From CAIUPE01 sp046091665 (GTDB lineage Bacteria; Pseudomonadota; Alphaproteobacteria; Rhizobiales; Beijerinckiaceae): 64,000 nucleotides of DNA. The notes beneath the pieces are model-generated. The model saw only the letters and a program-made list of their open reading frames with translations. It did no database searches and was not told the origin of the DNA. Each line of letters starts with the position of its first letter. Within the stretch, counting starts at the first letter, position 1. The stretch is taken from positions 62,001-126,000 of the forward strand of contig JBJTCD010000030.1 in NCBI GenBank assembly GCA_046091665.1. The letters are read 5' to 3'. Below, in pieces: positions 1-8,011 of this stretch. The translations under genes were made by a program, and so were the position numbers.

Positions 1-549
1 CAGATCAAACGCGACTTCCGCAAGCCACTCATTCTGATGACGCCGAAGTCGCTTCTGCGTCATAAGCGAGCCGTTTCTCGTCTTGATGAAATGGCAGAAG
101 GCACGAGCTTCCATCGTGTCCTGTGGGACGATGCGCAGTATCTTAAGAATGAGAAAATTAAACTCGCAAAAGACAACAAGATTCGTCGTGTCGTTCTTTG
201 CTCCGGTAAGGTCTATTATGATCTTTACGAGGAGCGCGAGAAACGCGGTATCGATGATGTCTATCTGTTGCGCGTTGAACAGCTTTATCCCTTCCCGTTA
301 AAGGCGCTTGTGACCGAGCTCTCGCGTTTCAAAAACGCCGATATTGTGTGGTGTCAGGAAGAGCCAAAAAATATGGGTTCGTGGACTTTTGTTGAGCCCT
401 ATCTCTCTTGGGTGCTCGAACAATCAGGCTCAAAGGTCAAGCGGCCTCGTTATGCGGGACGTCCTGCATCAGCCGCCACCGCAACAGGATTGATGTCAAC
501 GCATCTCGCGCAATTACAAGCCTTCCTTGATGAAGCTTTTGCATCATGA
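1..549 (+). CDS. sucA: 2-oxoglutarate dehydrogenase E1 component, C-terminal part (5' end outside window)
   Basis: This is the last 182 codons of the thiamine-diphosphate-dependent E1 subunit, which decarboxylates 2-oxoglutarate and passes succinyl to the E2 lipoyl group. The reading frame is open from base 1, so the gene begins upstream of the window. The fragment holds the conserved C-terminal transketolase-like region: KPLILMTPKSLLRHK near its start, VVLCSGKVYYDL, the LRVEQLYPFP segment, and the WCQEEPKNMGSW and YAGRPASAATATG motifs typical of SucA tails. It ends with TGA, and sucB follows after 34 bases, so the two are probably one operon. Assignment is secure; only the length is unknown. 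Confidence 0.96.
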   Translation, partial: QIKRDFRKPLILMTPKSLLRHKRAVSRLDEMAEGTSFHRVLWDDAQYLKNEKIKLAKDNKIRRVVLCSGKVYYDLYEEREKRGIDDVYLLRVEQLYPFPLKALVTELSRFKNADIVWCQEEPKNMGSWTFVEPYLSWVLEQSGSKVKRPRYAGRPASAATATGLMSTHLAQLQAFLDEAFAS

Positions 550-583
550 TGCGTGAAAGAAAATTAAAATAGGGAATAAAACA

Positions 584-1783
584 ATGGCCAGTGAAATTCG
601 TGTTCCGACGCTTGGTGAATCGGTCTCTGAAGCCACGATTGGAAAATGGTTCAAGAAGCCCGGCGATCCTGTCAAGAAAGACGAGCCGGTGCTCGAACTT
701 GAAACCGATAAAGTGTCACTCGAAGTGAACGCCCCTGTTGATGGTGTATTGGCTGAGCTCGCCGCCAAAGAAGGCGAGACTGTAGGTGTTGGCGCGCTTC
801 TTGGCACGATCACGGCTGGCGCGGGCGCTGCTGCGGCGCCTCAATCGGCTCCGGCTCCCGCTGCTGCCGCGCCTGCCGCAAAACCTGCTGCAGCGCCTCA
901 AATCGATAATGGTCCCGCTGTGTCACGGCTTGCCGCTGAAAGCGGTGTTAATCCTTCTGCTGTTGCTGCATCGGGAAAAGATGGTCGTGTGACCAAAGGC
1001 GATATGCTTGCTGCTATTGCCACAGGCGCAGCACCTGCTGCAGCACCCGTTGCGGTGCGCGCTCCGTCGGCGCCTGATGATGGCGCGCGTGAAGAGCGCG
1101 TGCGCATGACGAAATTGCGCCAAACAATTGCACGTCGTTTGAAAGATGCACAAAACACCGCCGCAATGCTGACGACATTTAACGAAGTCGACATGACGGA
1201 AGTGATGGCGCTCAGGAATCGCTACAAAGACACGTTTGAAAAGAAGCATGGCGTAAAGCTTGGCTTCATGAGCTTCTTTGTGAAGGCCTGCACGCAGGCG
1301 CTGAAAGAATTGCCGGCGGTTAATGCCGAGATTGATGGCACCGATCTCGTTTATAAAAATTATTATCATGTCGGCATTGCGGTCGGAACCGATAAGGGTC
1401 TTGTGGTGCCGGTTGTGCGCGATGCGGATCGCATGGGTCTTGCCACAATCGAAAAGTCGATTGCGGATTTTGGTAAACGTGCGCGTGATGGCTCGCTCAA
1501 GATTGAGGAAATGCAGGGCGGTACATTCACGATTACGAATGGCGGCATTTACGGTTCGCTGATGTCGACGCCGATTTTGAACGCGCCGCAGTCAGGCATT
1601 CTCGGCATGCACAAGATTCAAGAGCGCCCGATGGTTGTTGGCGGCAAGATTGAAGTGCGCCCGATGATGTATCTCGCGCTCTCCTATGATCATCGCATCG
1701 TCGACGGCAAAGAGGCTGTTACCTTCCTTGTGCGTGTGAGGGAAGCGCTTGAAGATCCGGCACGTCTCGTGCTCGATCTCTAA
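584..1783 (+). CDS. sucB: Dihydrolipoyllysine-residue succinyltransferase, E2 of 2-oxoglutarate dehydrogenase
   Basis: E2 core enzyme of the 2-oxoglutarate dehydrogenase complex; it transfers succinyl from lipoamide to CoA in the TCA cycle. The 399-residue protein has a lipoyl domain (about 1-77) with the lipoylated Lys43 in ETDKVSLEV, an Ala/Pro-rich linker (about 79-106), a peripheral-subunit-binding domain (about 110-147, GPAVSRLAAESGV), and the acyltransferase catalytic domain with the HRIVDG motif (His370, Asp374). It ends in RLVLDL, a usual E2o ending. The GGGA ribosome site precedes an ATG start. Placement between sucA and lpdA separates it from the pyruvate and branched-chain E2 enzymes. 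Confidence 0.97.
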   Translation: MASEIRVPTLGESVSEATIGKWFKKPGDPVKKDEPVLELETDKVSLEVNAPVDGVLAELAAKEGETVGVGALLGTITAGAGAAAAPQSAPAPAAAAPAAKPAAAPQIDNGPAVSRLAAESGVNPSAVAASGKDGRVTKGDMLAAIATGAAPAAAPVAVRAPSAPDDGAREERVRMTKLRQTIARRLKDAQNTAAMLTTFNEVDMTEVMALRNRYKDTFEKKHGVKLGFMSFFVKACTQALKELPAVNAEIDGTDLVYKNYYHVGIAVGTDKGLVVPVVRDADRMGLATIEKSIADFGKRARDGSLKIEEMQGGTFTITNGGIYGSLMSTPILNAPQSGILGMHKIQERPMVVGGKIEVRPMMYLALSYDHRIVDGKEAVTFLVRVREALEDPARLVLDL

Positions 1784-1824
1784 TCTCGTTTGATTTGCGT
1801 TGCTGAAAAAAGCCGGAGGCTTTC

Positions 1825-3222
1825 ATGTCTTATGATCTTGTTGTGATTGGCTCGGGCCCCGGCGGTTATGTCTGCGCCATTCGTGCAGCGCAGCTTGGCC
1901 TCAAAACAGCTATTATTGAGAAACGTTCGAGCTTTGGCGGCACTTGCCTGAACATCGGCTGCATTCCGTCGAAAGCTCTGTTGCACGCGTCCGAAGTGTT
2001 TGAGGAAGCGGGTCACGGCATGGCTTCGCTTGGCGTGAAGATTGGCAAGCCCACGCTCGATCTCAAAGCGATGATGAAACATAAAACAGAAACGGTTGAT
2101 GCCAATGTGCAAGGCGTCGCGTTTTTGTTGAAGAAGAACAAGGTTGATACATTTATCGGCACAGGTGCAATTGAGGGTGCGGGTAAAGTGAATGTCACAA
2201 AAGCCGATGGCAAAGTTGAAACGATTGAAACAAAAAATATTGTCATTGCCACGGGCTCAGACTCAGCGCCGCTTCCCGGTGTAACGATTGATGAGAAAAC
2301 GGTCGTTACGTCAACCGGCGCGTTGGAACTCACAGACGTGCCGCAAAAACTTCTTGTTGTCGGCGCGGGTGTCATCGGGCTTGAACTCGGTTCGGTCTGG
2401 CGACGTCTGGGGGCTGAAGTCACGGTTGTTGAATATCTTGATCGCATTCTTCCCGGCATGGATGATGAAGTTGCCAAACAAGCGCAGCGCATGTTTGCAA
2501 AGCAAGGCTTCAAATTCGAACTCGGTATGAAAGTGACAAGAGTCGATACCGATGATCTTGGTGCCGAAGTGACAATTGAACCTGCAAAAGGTGGTGACGC
2601 GAAAAAAATCGAAGCCGATATTGTGCTCGTCGCCATTGGTCGTCGCCCTTACACGGAAGGTTTGGGGCTAGAGGCGGTAGGTGTTCAGATGGAACGCGGC
2701 CGCGTGATCATTGATGATCATTTCCGCTCATCTGTTGCGGGCATCTACGCGATTGGTGACGTCGTGCGTGGACCGATGCTCGCGCATAAAGCCGAAGATG
2801 AAGGTGTGGCGGTTGCAGAAATCATCGCGGGCAAAGCGGGCCATGTGAATTATGATGTGATCCCCGGCGTTGTTTATACGGTTCCGGAAATCGCAAGCCT
2901 CGGTAAAACCGAGGAGGATTTGAAAGCCGCTGGCGTCGCTTATACGGTCGGCAAATTTCCGTTCACGGCGAATGGCCGCGCGCGGGCGATGCGTTCAACG
3001 GATGGCTTTGTGAAAATTCTCGCTGATGCGGCAACGGATCGTGTGCTCGGCTGTCACATTGTGGGCAGAGGCGCAGGCGACCTTATTCATGAAGTCGCGG
3101 TGCTGATGGAATTTGGCGGCTCGTCAGAGGATCTCGCCCGCACCTGCCACGCGCATCCTACGATGAGCGAAGCGGTGAAAGAAGCCGCGCTCGGCGTCGA
3201 GAAACGCGCGATCCATATTTGA
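1825..3222 (+). CDS. lpdA: Dihydrolipoyl dehydrogenase (E3)
   Basis: FAD-dependent disulfide oxidoreductase that reoxidises dihydrolipoamide with NAD+ for the 2-oxoacid dehydrogenase complexes. The 465-residue length is normal. Visible motifs are the N-terminal FAD site GSGPGG (residues 9-14), the redox disulfide in GGTCLNIGCIPSK (Cys41/Cys46), the NAD site GAGVIGLELG, the second FAD contact AIGDVVRGPMLAHKAEDEG, and the C-terminal dimer-interface catalytic pair in HPTMSEAVKE (about His444/Glu449). A GGAGG ribosome site lies a few bases before the ATG. It follows sucB by 41 bases, so it most likely serves the 2-oxoglutarate complex. Confidence 0.97.
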   Translation: MSYDLVVIGSGPGGYVCAIRAAQLGLKTAIIEKRSSFGGTCLNIGCIPSKALLHASEVFEEAGHGMASLGVKIGKPTLDLKAMMKHKTETVDANVQGVAFLLKKNKVDTFIGTGAIEGAGKVNVTKADGKVETIETKNIVIATGSDSAPLPGVTIDEKTVVTSTGALELTDVPQKLLVVGAGVIGLELGSVWRRLGAEVTVVEYLDRILPGMDDEVAKQAQRMFAKQGFKFELGMKVTRVDTDDLGAEVTIEPAKGGDAKKIEADIVLVAIGRRPYTEGLGLEAVGVQMERGRVIIDDHFRSSVAGIYAIGDVVRGPMLAHKAEDEGVAVAEIIAGKAGHVNYDVIPGVVYTVPEIASLGKTEEDLKAAGVAYTVGKFPFTANGRARAMRSTDGFVKILADAATDRVLGCHIVGRGAGDLIHEVAVLMEFGGSSEDLARTCHAHPTMSEAVKEAALGVEKRAIHI

Positions 3223-3280
3223 GCATATGCGGCGATAGAGCTCTCTCGTCTGCCTTGATACGAACAAAAAAGCGGGCCAT

Positions 3281-3847
3281 GTGAGGCAAATGACCCGCCG
3301 CCTCGTCAAATCACTCTGGTTCCTTTTGGCCTTGCTTTTCCTTTTGGAAGCGTGGCTCTGGGATCTCGTGCGCCCCGCGATCGCTGCGGTCATCCGGCTC
3401 ATTCCCTATGAGGCGTTCAAAGCCGCACTCGCACGCGGGATCGCACGCCTGCCCGCCGCGCTCGTGATTTTCGTTTTCGTTCTGCCGGACGCGCTCTCAT
3501 ACCCGGTTCAATTCTTCGCGCTTTGGATGGTGGCCGAAGGCGCGGTGATCAGTGGGACGGTGCTCTTTGTCATCGCCAAAGCCTTTGGCCTCATTGGCAC
3601 GCTCATTCTCTTCGAAGTGTGCCACGAAAAGCTCGAGGAGCTCGCCTGGTATCGCTGGGTCGCCGGGCAATTCACCAAAGCGCGGGCTTGGGCGCGCCAT
3701 CAAGTCGAGCCAGCTTTGGTTCAGCTTCGGCATTTTCGCTCTCAAATTGAGAGTGAATTGACCCGCCGCTTCGGTCGGGGCGGGGTGCTAGCCCATATGC
3801 GCCGCCTGCGCGCGCGGCTGATCCGGAAGGCGCAGAAAAACTCGTAA
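3281..3847 (+). CDS. Conserved hypothetical membrane protein downstream of lpdA
   Basis: I do not recognise a named family. The 188-residue protein has a basic start, a first hydrophobic segment (about 9-26, LVKSLWFLLALLFLLEAW), further hydrophobic stretches at about 60-80 and 84-112, and then a long strongly basic, probably helical cytoplasmic tail (about 120-188) rich in Arg, Lys and Gln. The layout suggests an inner-membrane protein with a cytoplasmic coiled or nucleic-acid/lipid-contacting tail. It starts 58 bases after lpdA on the same strand and may share its transcript. Codon use resembles the neighbours, so it looks like resident chromosomal content. ATG start; no clear alternative. 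Confidence 0.7.
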   Translation: MRQMTRRLVKSLWFLLALLFLLEAWLWDLVRPAIAAVIRLIPYEAFKAALARGIARLPAALVIFVFVLPDALSYPVQFFALWMVAEGAVISGTVLFVIAKAFGLIGTLILFEVCHEKLEELAWYRWVAGQFTKARAWARHQVEPALVQLRHFRSQIESELTRRFGRGGVLAHMRRLRARLIRKAQKNS

Positions 3848-3933
3848 GGAACAATGCCCGACGGCAACCTGTCTGATGTGATAGGTATTTTACGACCAGT
3901 CTCTTTCATAAACTCGAATTCGTCCTTGAAATT

Positions 3934-3949
3934 GTAACTCATAAGTTAC
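3934..3949. promoter_or_regulatory. Perfect palindrome upstream of toxin-antitoxin operon, probable operator
   Basis: GTAACT-CATA-AGTTAC is a perfect 6+6 inverted repeat ending three bases before the ATG of the toxin gene. Type II toxin-antitoxin operons are usually repressed by the antitoxin or the complex binding such a palindrome. Its role here is inferred from position. Confidence 0.5.
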
Positions 3950-3952
3950 ATA

Positions 3953-4249
3953 ATGATCGAAATTCGGGAAACTTCAACCTTCTCCTCGTGGCTTGCCAAA
4001 CTGCGAGACGAAACAGCGATAGCTAAAATTTCATCCCGAATTTAAAGGCTTGCGTTTGGACAGTTTGGCGATGTCGCTCCAATAGGAAACGGATTGAGTG
4101 AAATGCGAACCCACTACGGTCCAGGCTATCGCGTTTATTTTCGTCAGCAAGGAAACCAAATGATCCTGCTCTTGGGAGGCGGCGATAAATCATCACAAAA
4201 ACGGGACATCGCCACCATAAAACGACTTGCAAAGGAGCACGAGGAATGA
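3953..4249 (+). pseudogene. RelE/ParE-superfamily toxin (HigB-like) interrupted by an in-frame TAA
   Basis: Read through, the frame gives a 98-residue protein closely resembling the small addiction-module killer proteins that pair with this antitoxin type: start MIEIRETSTFSSWLAKLRDE, middle FGDVAPIGNGLSEMR, then the hallmark HYGPGYRVYFRQ and LLLGGGDKSSQKRDI near the end. Codon 31 (4043-4045) is TAA where the family has a charged or polar residue between two Arg-rich positions; one base change from AAA, CAA or GAA would explain it. The frame is otherwise intact on both sides and ends in TGA overlapping the antitoxin ATG. These toxins act as ribosome-dependent mRNA endonucleases. As read, only a 30-residue peptide would be made, so the toxin is probably dead. 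Confidence 0.85.
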
Positions 4250-4542
4250 AACCCGCAACGCGCGCCTTTGACCCGGCCGCCTATCTCAAAACGCCAGCTG
4301 CTCGAGCCGCCTATCTGAGTGAAGCATTTGAAACAGGTGACGTCGCCTTCATTGCGGATTCGCTCGGCGTCGTTGCCCGCGCCGAAGGCATGACGAGGAT
4401 TGCCCGCGAAACAGACCTATCCCGCGAAGCGCTTTATCGCGCTCTGTCCTCGACTGGGAATCCAGAATTATCGACGGTGCTGAGAGTGACAGCGGCGCTG
4501 GGATTGAAATTGAAGATTGAGGAGACATCTGACATGACCTGA
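4246..4542 (+). CDS. Addiction-module antidote protein (HigA-like, helix-turn-helix)
   Basis: The 98-residue protein matches the putative addiction-module antidote family: an N-terminal TRAFDPAAYLKT segment, YLSEAFETGDVAFIADSLGVVARAEGM, then a helix-turn-helix TRIARETDLSREALYRALS followed by GNPELSTVLRVTAALGLKLKIE. It would bind and neutralise the toxin encoded just upstream and repress the operon through the palindrome at 3934-3949. The ATG overlaps the toxin stop (ATGA), the usual translational coupling of such pairs. The antitoxin is intact although the toxin carries a stop codon, so it may persist as an orphan regulator or as protection against related toxins. Confidence 0.88.
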   Translation: MKPATRAFDPAAYLKTPAARAAYLSEAFETGDVAFIADSLGVVARAEGMTRIARETDLSREALYRALSSTGNPELSTVLRVTAALGLKLKIEETSDMT

Positions 4543-4671
4543 CGTCGACATGGCCCCTTTTTCTTGACTCTTTCCCGTCCCTTCCCTACTAAGCCGCTCA
4601 TTCATCGACGTTCTCGTCCTTGAGCCGCCGCCCGGTCCATGAGGCCGGAGGTCCACGCCCGACAGCGCGTT

Positions 4672-4685
4672 GCGCCCTCGGGCGC
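4672..4685 (+). terminator. Possible hairpin terminator after antitoxin gene
   Basis: GCGCCC-TC-GGGCGC forms a strong short hairpin followed by GTTTGGCTTT, which is only weakly U-rich. It lies in the 240-base gap between the antitoxin and ffh and could end the upstream transcript. Function is a guess. Confidence 0.3.
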
Positions 4686-4704
4686 GTTTGGCTTTGGGGC
4701 GTCA

Positions 4705-4752
4705 CGCATGCGGGCGAAAAAGTGGTTTCCGGTTTTTCGCGGAAAGCATGCG
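4705..4752. repeat. Nested palindromic element before ffh (same family as the metX-side tandem repeat)
   Basis: Outer arms CGCATGC / GCATGCG enclose inner arms GCGAAAAA / TTTTTCGC around the 11-base core GTGGTTTCCGG. The same two-arm plan with core GTGGGTGCCGG occurs on the minus strand in the tandem repeat at 43635-43817. Similar short palindromes around an ACCGGTT-like centre are, from memory, common between genes in rhizobial chromosomes. It sits 30 bases upstream of the ffh start and so may be transcribed in its leader. Confidence 0.75.
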
Positions 4753-4782
4753 TAAACAAAGAAGTGGACTTGAAGGACCCTG

Positions 4783-6333
4783 ATGTTTGAGAGCCTGAGC
4801 GATAGACTTTCCGGCATTCTGAACGCGCTCACGCGTCGCGGCGCGTTAAGCGAAGAGGATGTGAATGCCGCATTGCGCGAGGTGCGTCGCGCGCTGATTG
4901 AAGCCGATGTCGCGCTCGATGTTGTCCGCTCTTTCACCGACAAAGTACGGACGCGCGCCGTAGGCCAAGAAGTCGTTAAGTCTGTTACGCCCGGCCAGAT
5001 GGTCATCAAGATCGTCAATGATGTTCTTGTTGACACATTAGGCTCTGATGCCGCGCCGATTGATCTTGATGCGGTGCCGCCTGTTGCGATTTTGATGGTG
5101 GGTTTGCAAGGCTCGGGCAAAACCACATCGACGGCAAAAATTGCGCGTCGTCTCACTGACAAATCCAAACGCAAAGTATTGATGGCCTCGCTTGATACGC
5201 GTCGCCCCGCTGCGATGGAGCAACTCGCAAGTCTTGGCGCGCAAGTCGGCATTGATGTCTTGCCGATTGTTGCCGAACAAAGCGCTGTTCAGATTGCACG
5301 CCGCGCGATTGAAGCGGCAAAGCTTGGCGGCTTCGATGTCGTGATGCTCGACACTGCCGGCCGCACGACGGTTGATGAAGCGCTGATGGCGGAAGTGGCA
5401 GAAGTGAAATCACTCGCCAAGCCGCATGAAGTGTTGCTCGTCGCTGATGCGCTAACAGGTCAAGATGCAGTCAATACCGCAAAAGCTTTTGAAGAGCGCG
5501 TGGGTATTACAGGCATTGTGCTCACCCGCGTTGATGGCGATGGGCGCGGTGGTGCCGCGCTCTCCATGCGCGCGGTTACGGGCAAGCCGATCAAGCTCGT
5601 TGGTACCGGCGAAAAAATGGATGCGCTCGAAGAGTTTCATCCCGCGCGTATCGCCAATCGTATTCTCGGCATGGGCGATATTGTTTCGCTCGTTGAAAAA
5701 GCCGTTGAGAATATCGATCAAGAAAAGGCCATGCGCACCGCCGAGCGGATGCGCAAAGGTCAATTCGATCTCACTGATATGCGCGATCAATTGCAGCAGA
5801 TCGAAAAGATTGGTGGCGTTGGTGGCTTGATGGGGATGATCCCCGGCATTGCCAAAATGAAAAATCAAATCTCCGCCGCGCATCTCGATGGCAAAGTTGT
5901 GAAACAACAAGTCGCCATCATCAATTCAATGACCCCAAGTGAGCGCAAAAATCCGGACGTACTGAAAGCCTCGCGCAAGAAACGCATCGCATCAGGTGCG
6001 GGTGTTTCGGTTGAACTTGTGAATCGTCTTTTGAAACAACATCGGCAAATGGCCGATATGATGAAGATGATGGGGCAGAACAAACGTGGCGGCCCAATGG
6101 CTGGTCTCGCCAATATGTTTGGCCTCGGAGGCGGCATGCCGACATCGGGCGCCATTCCTTCGCCGGAAGAAATTGCCGAGATGCAAAAGAAAATGGGTGG
6201 TGGCGGTCTGCCGGAATTTCCGGGCACACAAAACATCGCACCAAAAGGACTTCCCCCCTTCCCCGGTGGCTTGCCGAAAGGTCGGGGCCTCCCCGGGCTT
6301 GGTGGATTCAATCCGTTCGGAAAGAAAAAATGA
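4783..6333 (+). CDS. ffh: Signal recognition particle protein Ffh
   Basis: GTPase of the signal recognition particle; with 4.5S RNA it binds signal sequences on ribosomes and docks with FtsY at the membrane. The 516-residue protein has the N domain (about 1-95), the G domain with GLQGSGKTT (107-115), DTRRPAA, DTAGR and TRVDGDGRGG, and a Met-rich M domain with GVGGLMGMIPG and MTPSERKNP. The tail is a Gly/Pro/Met-rich segment ending in GKKK, as in other alphaproteobacteria. It heads an ffh-rpsP-rimM-trmD run in the order common in bacteria. No SRP RNA gene was found next to it. Confidence 0.98.
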   Translation: MFESLSDRLSGILNALTRRGALSEEDVNAALREVRRALIEADVALDVVRSFTDKVRTRAVGQEVVKSVTPGQMVIKIVNDVLVDTLGSDAAPIDLDAVPPVAILMVGLQGSGKTTSTAKIARRLTDKSKRKVLMASLDTRRPAAMEQLASLGAQVGIDVLPIVAEQSAVQIARRAIEAAKLGGFDVVMLDTAGRTTVDEALMAEVAEVKSLAKPHEVLLVADALTGQDAVNTAKAFEERVGITGIVLTRVDGDGRGGAALSMRAVTGKPIKLVGTGEKMDALEEFHPARIANRILGMGDIVSLVEKAVENIDQEKAMRTAERMRKGQFDLTDMRDQLQQIEKIGGVGGLMGMIPGIAKMKNQISAAHLDGKVVKQQVAIINSMTPSERKNPDVLKASRKKRIASGAGVSVELVNRLLKQHRQMADMMKMMGQNKRGGPMAGLANMFGLGGGMPTSGAIPSPEEIAEMQKKMGGGGLPEFPGTQNIAPKGLPPFPGGLPKGRGLPGLGGFNPFGKKK

Positions 6334-6386
6334 CGATGCAACATTCAAATCCACTTCACTAAAACCAAACCAAAGGAACCTAAAAC

Positions 6387-6770
6387 ATGTCAGTAAAAAT
6401 TCGTCTCGCGCGCGGTGGTGCAAAGAAGCGTCCACATTATTCAATTGTTGTCGCTGATAGCCGCTATCCGCGCGATGGCCGTTTCATCGAAAAGATTGGC
6501 ACATTCGATCCGATGAAGCCGAAGGATTCAGCAGAGCGCGTAAAGCTCGACACCGATAAAGCGAAGGCTTGGCTCGGCAAGGGCGCGCAGCCAACCGATC
6601 GTGTTGAACGTTTCCTTGAGGCCGCTGGCTTGTGGAAGCGCACAGCGCGCGTGAGCGTTGCAAAGGCAAAGCCTAAGAAGAAGGCGCAAGAACGTCTTGA
6701 TGCCGCCGCCGCTGCCGCTGCAGAAGCCGCTGAAAAAGCTGCAGCACCGGCTGAAGCCGCGTCTGAATAA
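6387..6770 (+). CDS. rpsP: 30S ribosomal protein S16
   Basis: Small-subunit assembly protein. The first 80 residues are the conserved S16 fold (VKIRLARGGAKKRPHYSIVVADSRYPRDGRFIEKIGTFDP). The 127-residue length exceeds the 80-90 residues of many bacteria because of an alphaproteobacterial C-terminal tail rich in Lys then Ala/Glu (about 90-127). An AAAGGAAC ribosome site precedes the ATG. It lies 53 bases after ffh and 4 bases before rimM, in the conserved ffh-rpsP-rimM-trmD operon. Confidence 0.98.
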   Translation: MSVKIRLARGGAKKRPHYSIVVADSRYPRDGRFIEKIGTFDPMKPKDSAERVKLDTDKAKAWLGKGAQPTDRVERFLEAAGLWKRTARVSVAKAKPKKKAQERLDAAAAAAAEAAEKAAAPAEAASE

Positions 6771-6774
6771 ATCA

Positions 6775-7326
6775 ATGAAAAATAATTTCTCCGCGCGCGT
6801 GGCGGTGGGTGTCTTTGGGGCACCCCATGGCGTGCGCGGGGAAATCAAGATCAAATCCTATACAGGTGATCCGCTTGCGATTGCCGATTACGCGCCGTTG
6901 ACCGATCAGTCCGGTCAGCGGCGTTTCATTTTGAAAAAAGCGCGCTCCCTCAAAGATGATTTACTGATTGTCACAGTTGAAGGCGTAACGGATCGCGATG
7001 CGGCGGCGAAGCTCACAAATTTAGAACTCTACGCGTCACGCGAATATATGCCAGAAGCGGAAGAGGACGAATTTTATTACGCCGACCTCATCGGGTTGAA
7101 AGCGATTGATGAACACGATGCTGAAATTGGCGTGGTGCTCGCGCTCCATAATTTTGGCGCGGGTGATATCATAGAGATCAAACCCAATGGGGGTGGTCCA
7201 AGCCTCATGCTTCCTTTCACGAAGAAGATTGTTCCCTCAATTGATGTTGGAAAAGCATCACTCACCCTCGTGATGCCTGAAGAGATTTCAGGAGAAGAGG
7301 AAGGCGGAGAGGAAGAGAAAGCATGA
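6775..7326 (+). CDS. rimM: Ribosome maturation factor RimM
   Basis: Binds S19 in the 30S head and assists 16S rRNA processing. The product is 183 residues from the ATG at 6775; a longer open frame reaches back into rpsP but that extension does not resemble RimM. The N-terminal barrel has VAVGVFGAPHGVRGEIKIKSYTGDP, and the C-terminal PRC-barrel contains EFYYADLIGLKAID and LMLPFTKKIVPSIDV. The C-terminal tail is Glu-rich. Its TGA overlaps the trmD ATG (ATGA), indicating translational coupling. Confidence 0.96.
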   Translation: MKNNFSARVAVGVFGAPHGVRGEIKIKSYTGDPLAIADYAPLTDQSGQRRFILKKARSLKDDLLIVTVEGVTDRDAAAKLTNLELYASREYMPEAEEDEFYYADLIGLKAIDEHDAEIGVVLALHNFGAGDIIEIKPNGGGPSLMLPFTKKIVPSIDVGKASLTLVMPEEISGEEEGGEEEKA

Positions 7327-8009
7327 GCGTATTTCGTGCCGATGTGCTTACCCTCTTTCCGGACATGTTTCCCGGTACGCTCGGTTTGTCTCTTGCGGGC
7401 GAGGCCTTGAAGCAAGGCACATGGTCGCTTCATACGCATGATATTCGTGGTCATGGGTTAGGCAAACATCGCGCGGTGGATGATACGCCTGCTGGTGGTG
7501 GCGCGGGCATGGTGATCCGCGCTGATGTGCTCGCATCATCAATTGACTCTGTTGTTCAAGCAAACGACACGCGCCCGCGTTTGCTGATGTCACCACGCGG
7601 CAAGCCGCTCACACAAGAGATGGTTCGTAGGTTTGTAAGCGGCGAAGGTATCGTCATCATTTGCGGACGCTTTGAAGGCGTTGATGAGCGCGTGATTGAA
7701 GGCCGCAATCTGCAAGAAGTCTCAATCGGCGATTATATTTTATCAGGCGGTGAGCCAGCCGCACTTGTGCTGCTTGATTCGATTGTGCGTCTTCTTCCCG
7801 GCGTGATGGGCAAACAGGAATCGGGTGAAGACGAAAGTTTTGAAAACGGATTGCTTGAATATCCGCATTATACGCGTCCGCGCGAATGGGAAAGCCGCAG
7901 CATTCCTGACATTCTTATCTCAGGCGATCACAAAAAAATTGCTGAATGGCGACGGGCGGAGAGCGAGCGGCTGACGCAAGAGAGACGACCGGATCTTTTG
8001 AAAAAATAA
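7323..8009 (+). CDS. trmD: tRNA (guanine-N1)-methyltransferase
   Basis: SPOUT-class methyltransferase that makes m1G37 in tRNAs reading CNN and some other codons, preventing +1 frameshifts. The 228-residue protein shows the standard start ADVLTLFPDMFPG, the DDTPAGGGAGMV loop, the trefoil-knot cofactor segment IICGRFEGVDERVIE with SIGDYILSGGEPAALVLLD, and the tail HYTRPREWE. The start overlaps rimM by four bases. In many bacteria rplS follows; here the operon instead ends in a long inverted repeat facing the converging prpE gene. Confidence 0.97.
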   Translation: MSVFRADVLTLFPDMFPGTLGLSLAGEALKQGTWSLHTHDIRGHGLGKHRAVDDTPAGGGAGMVIRADVLASSIDSVVQANDTRPRLLMSPRGKPLTQEMVRRFVSGEGIVIICGRFEGVDERVIEGRNLQEVSIGDYILSGGEPAALVLLDSIVRLLPGVMGKQESGEDESFENGLLEYPHYTRPREWESRSIPDILISGDHKKIAEWRRAESERLTQERRPDLLKK

Positions 8010-8011
8010 CC

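Noticed and set aside
4543..4782. SRP (4.5S) RNA gene next to ffh
   Set aside because: The conserved GGTCCGGAAGGAAGCAGCC-type apical loop is absent; the gap holds only a hairpin and the palindromic element.
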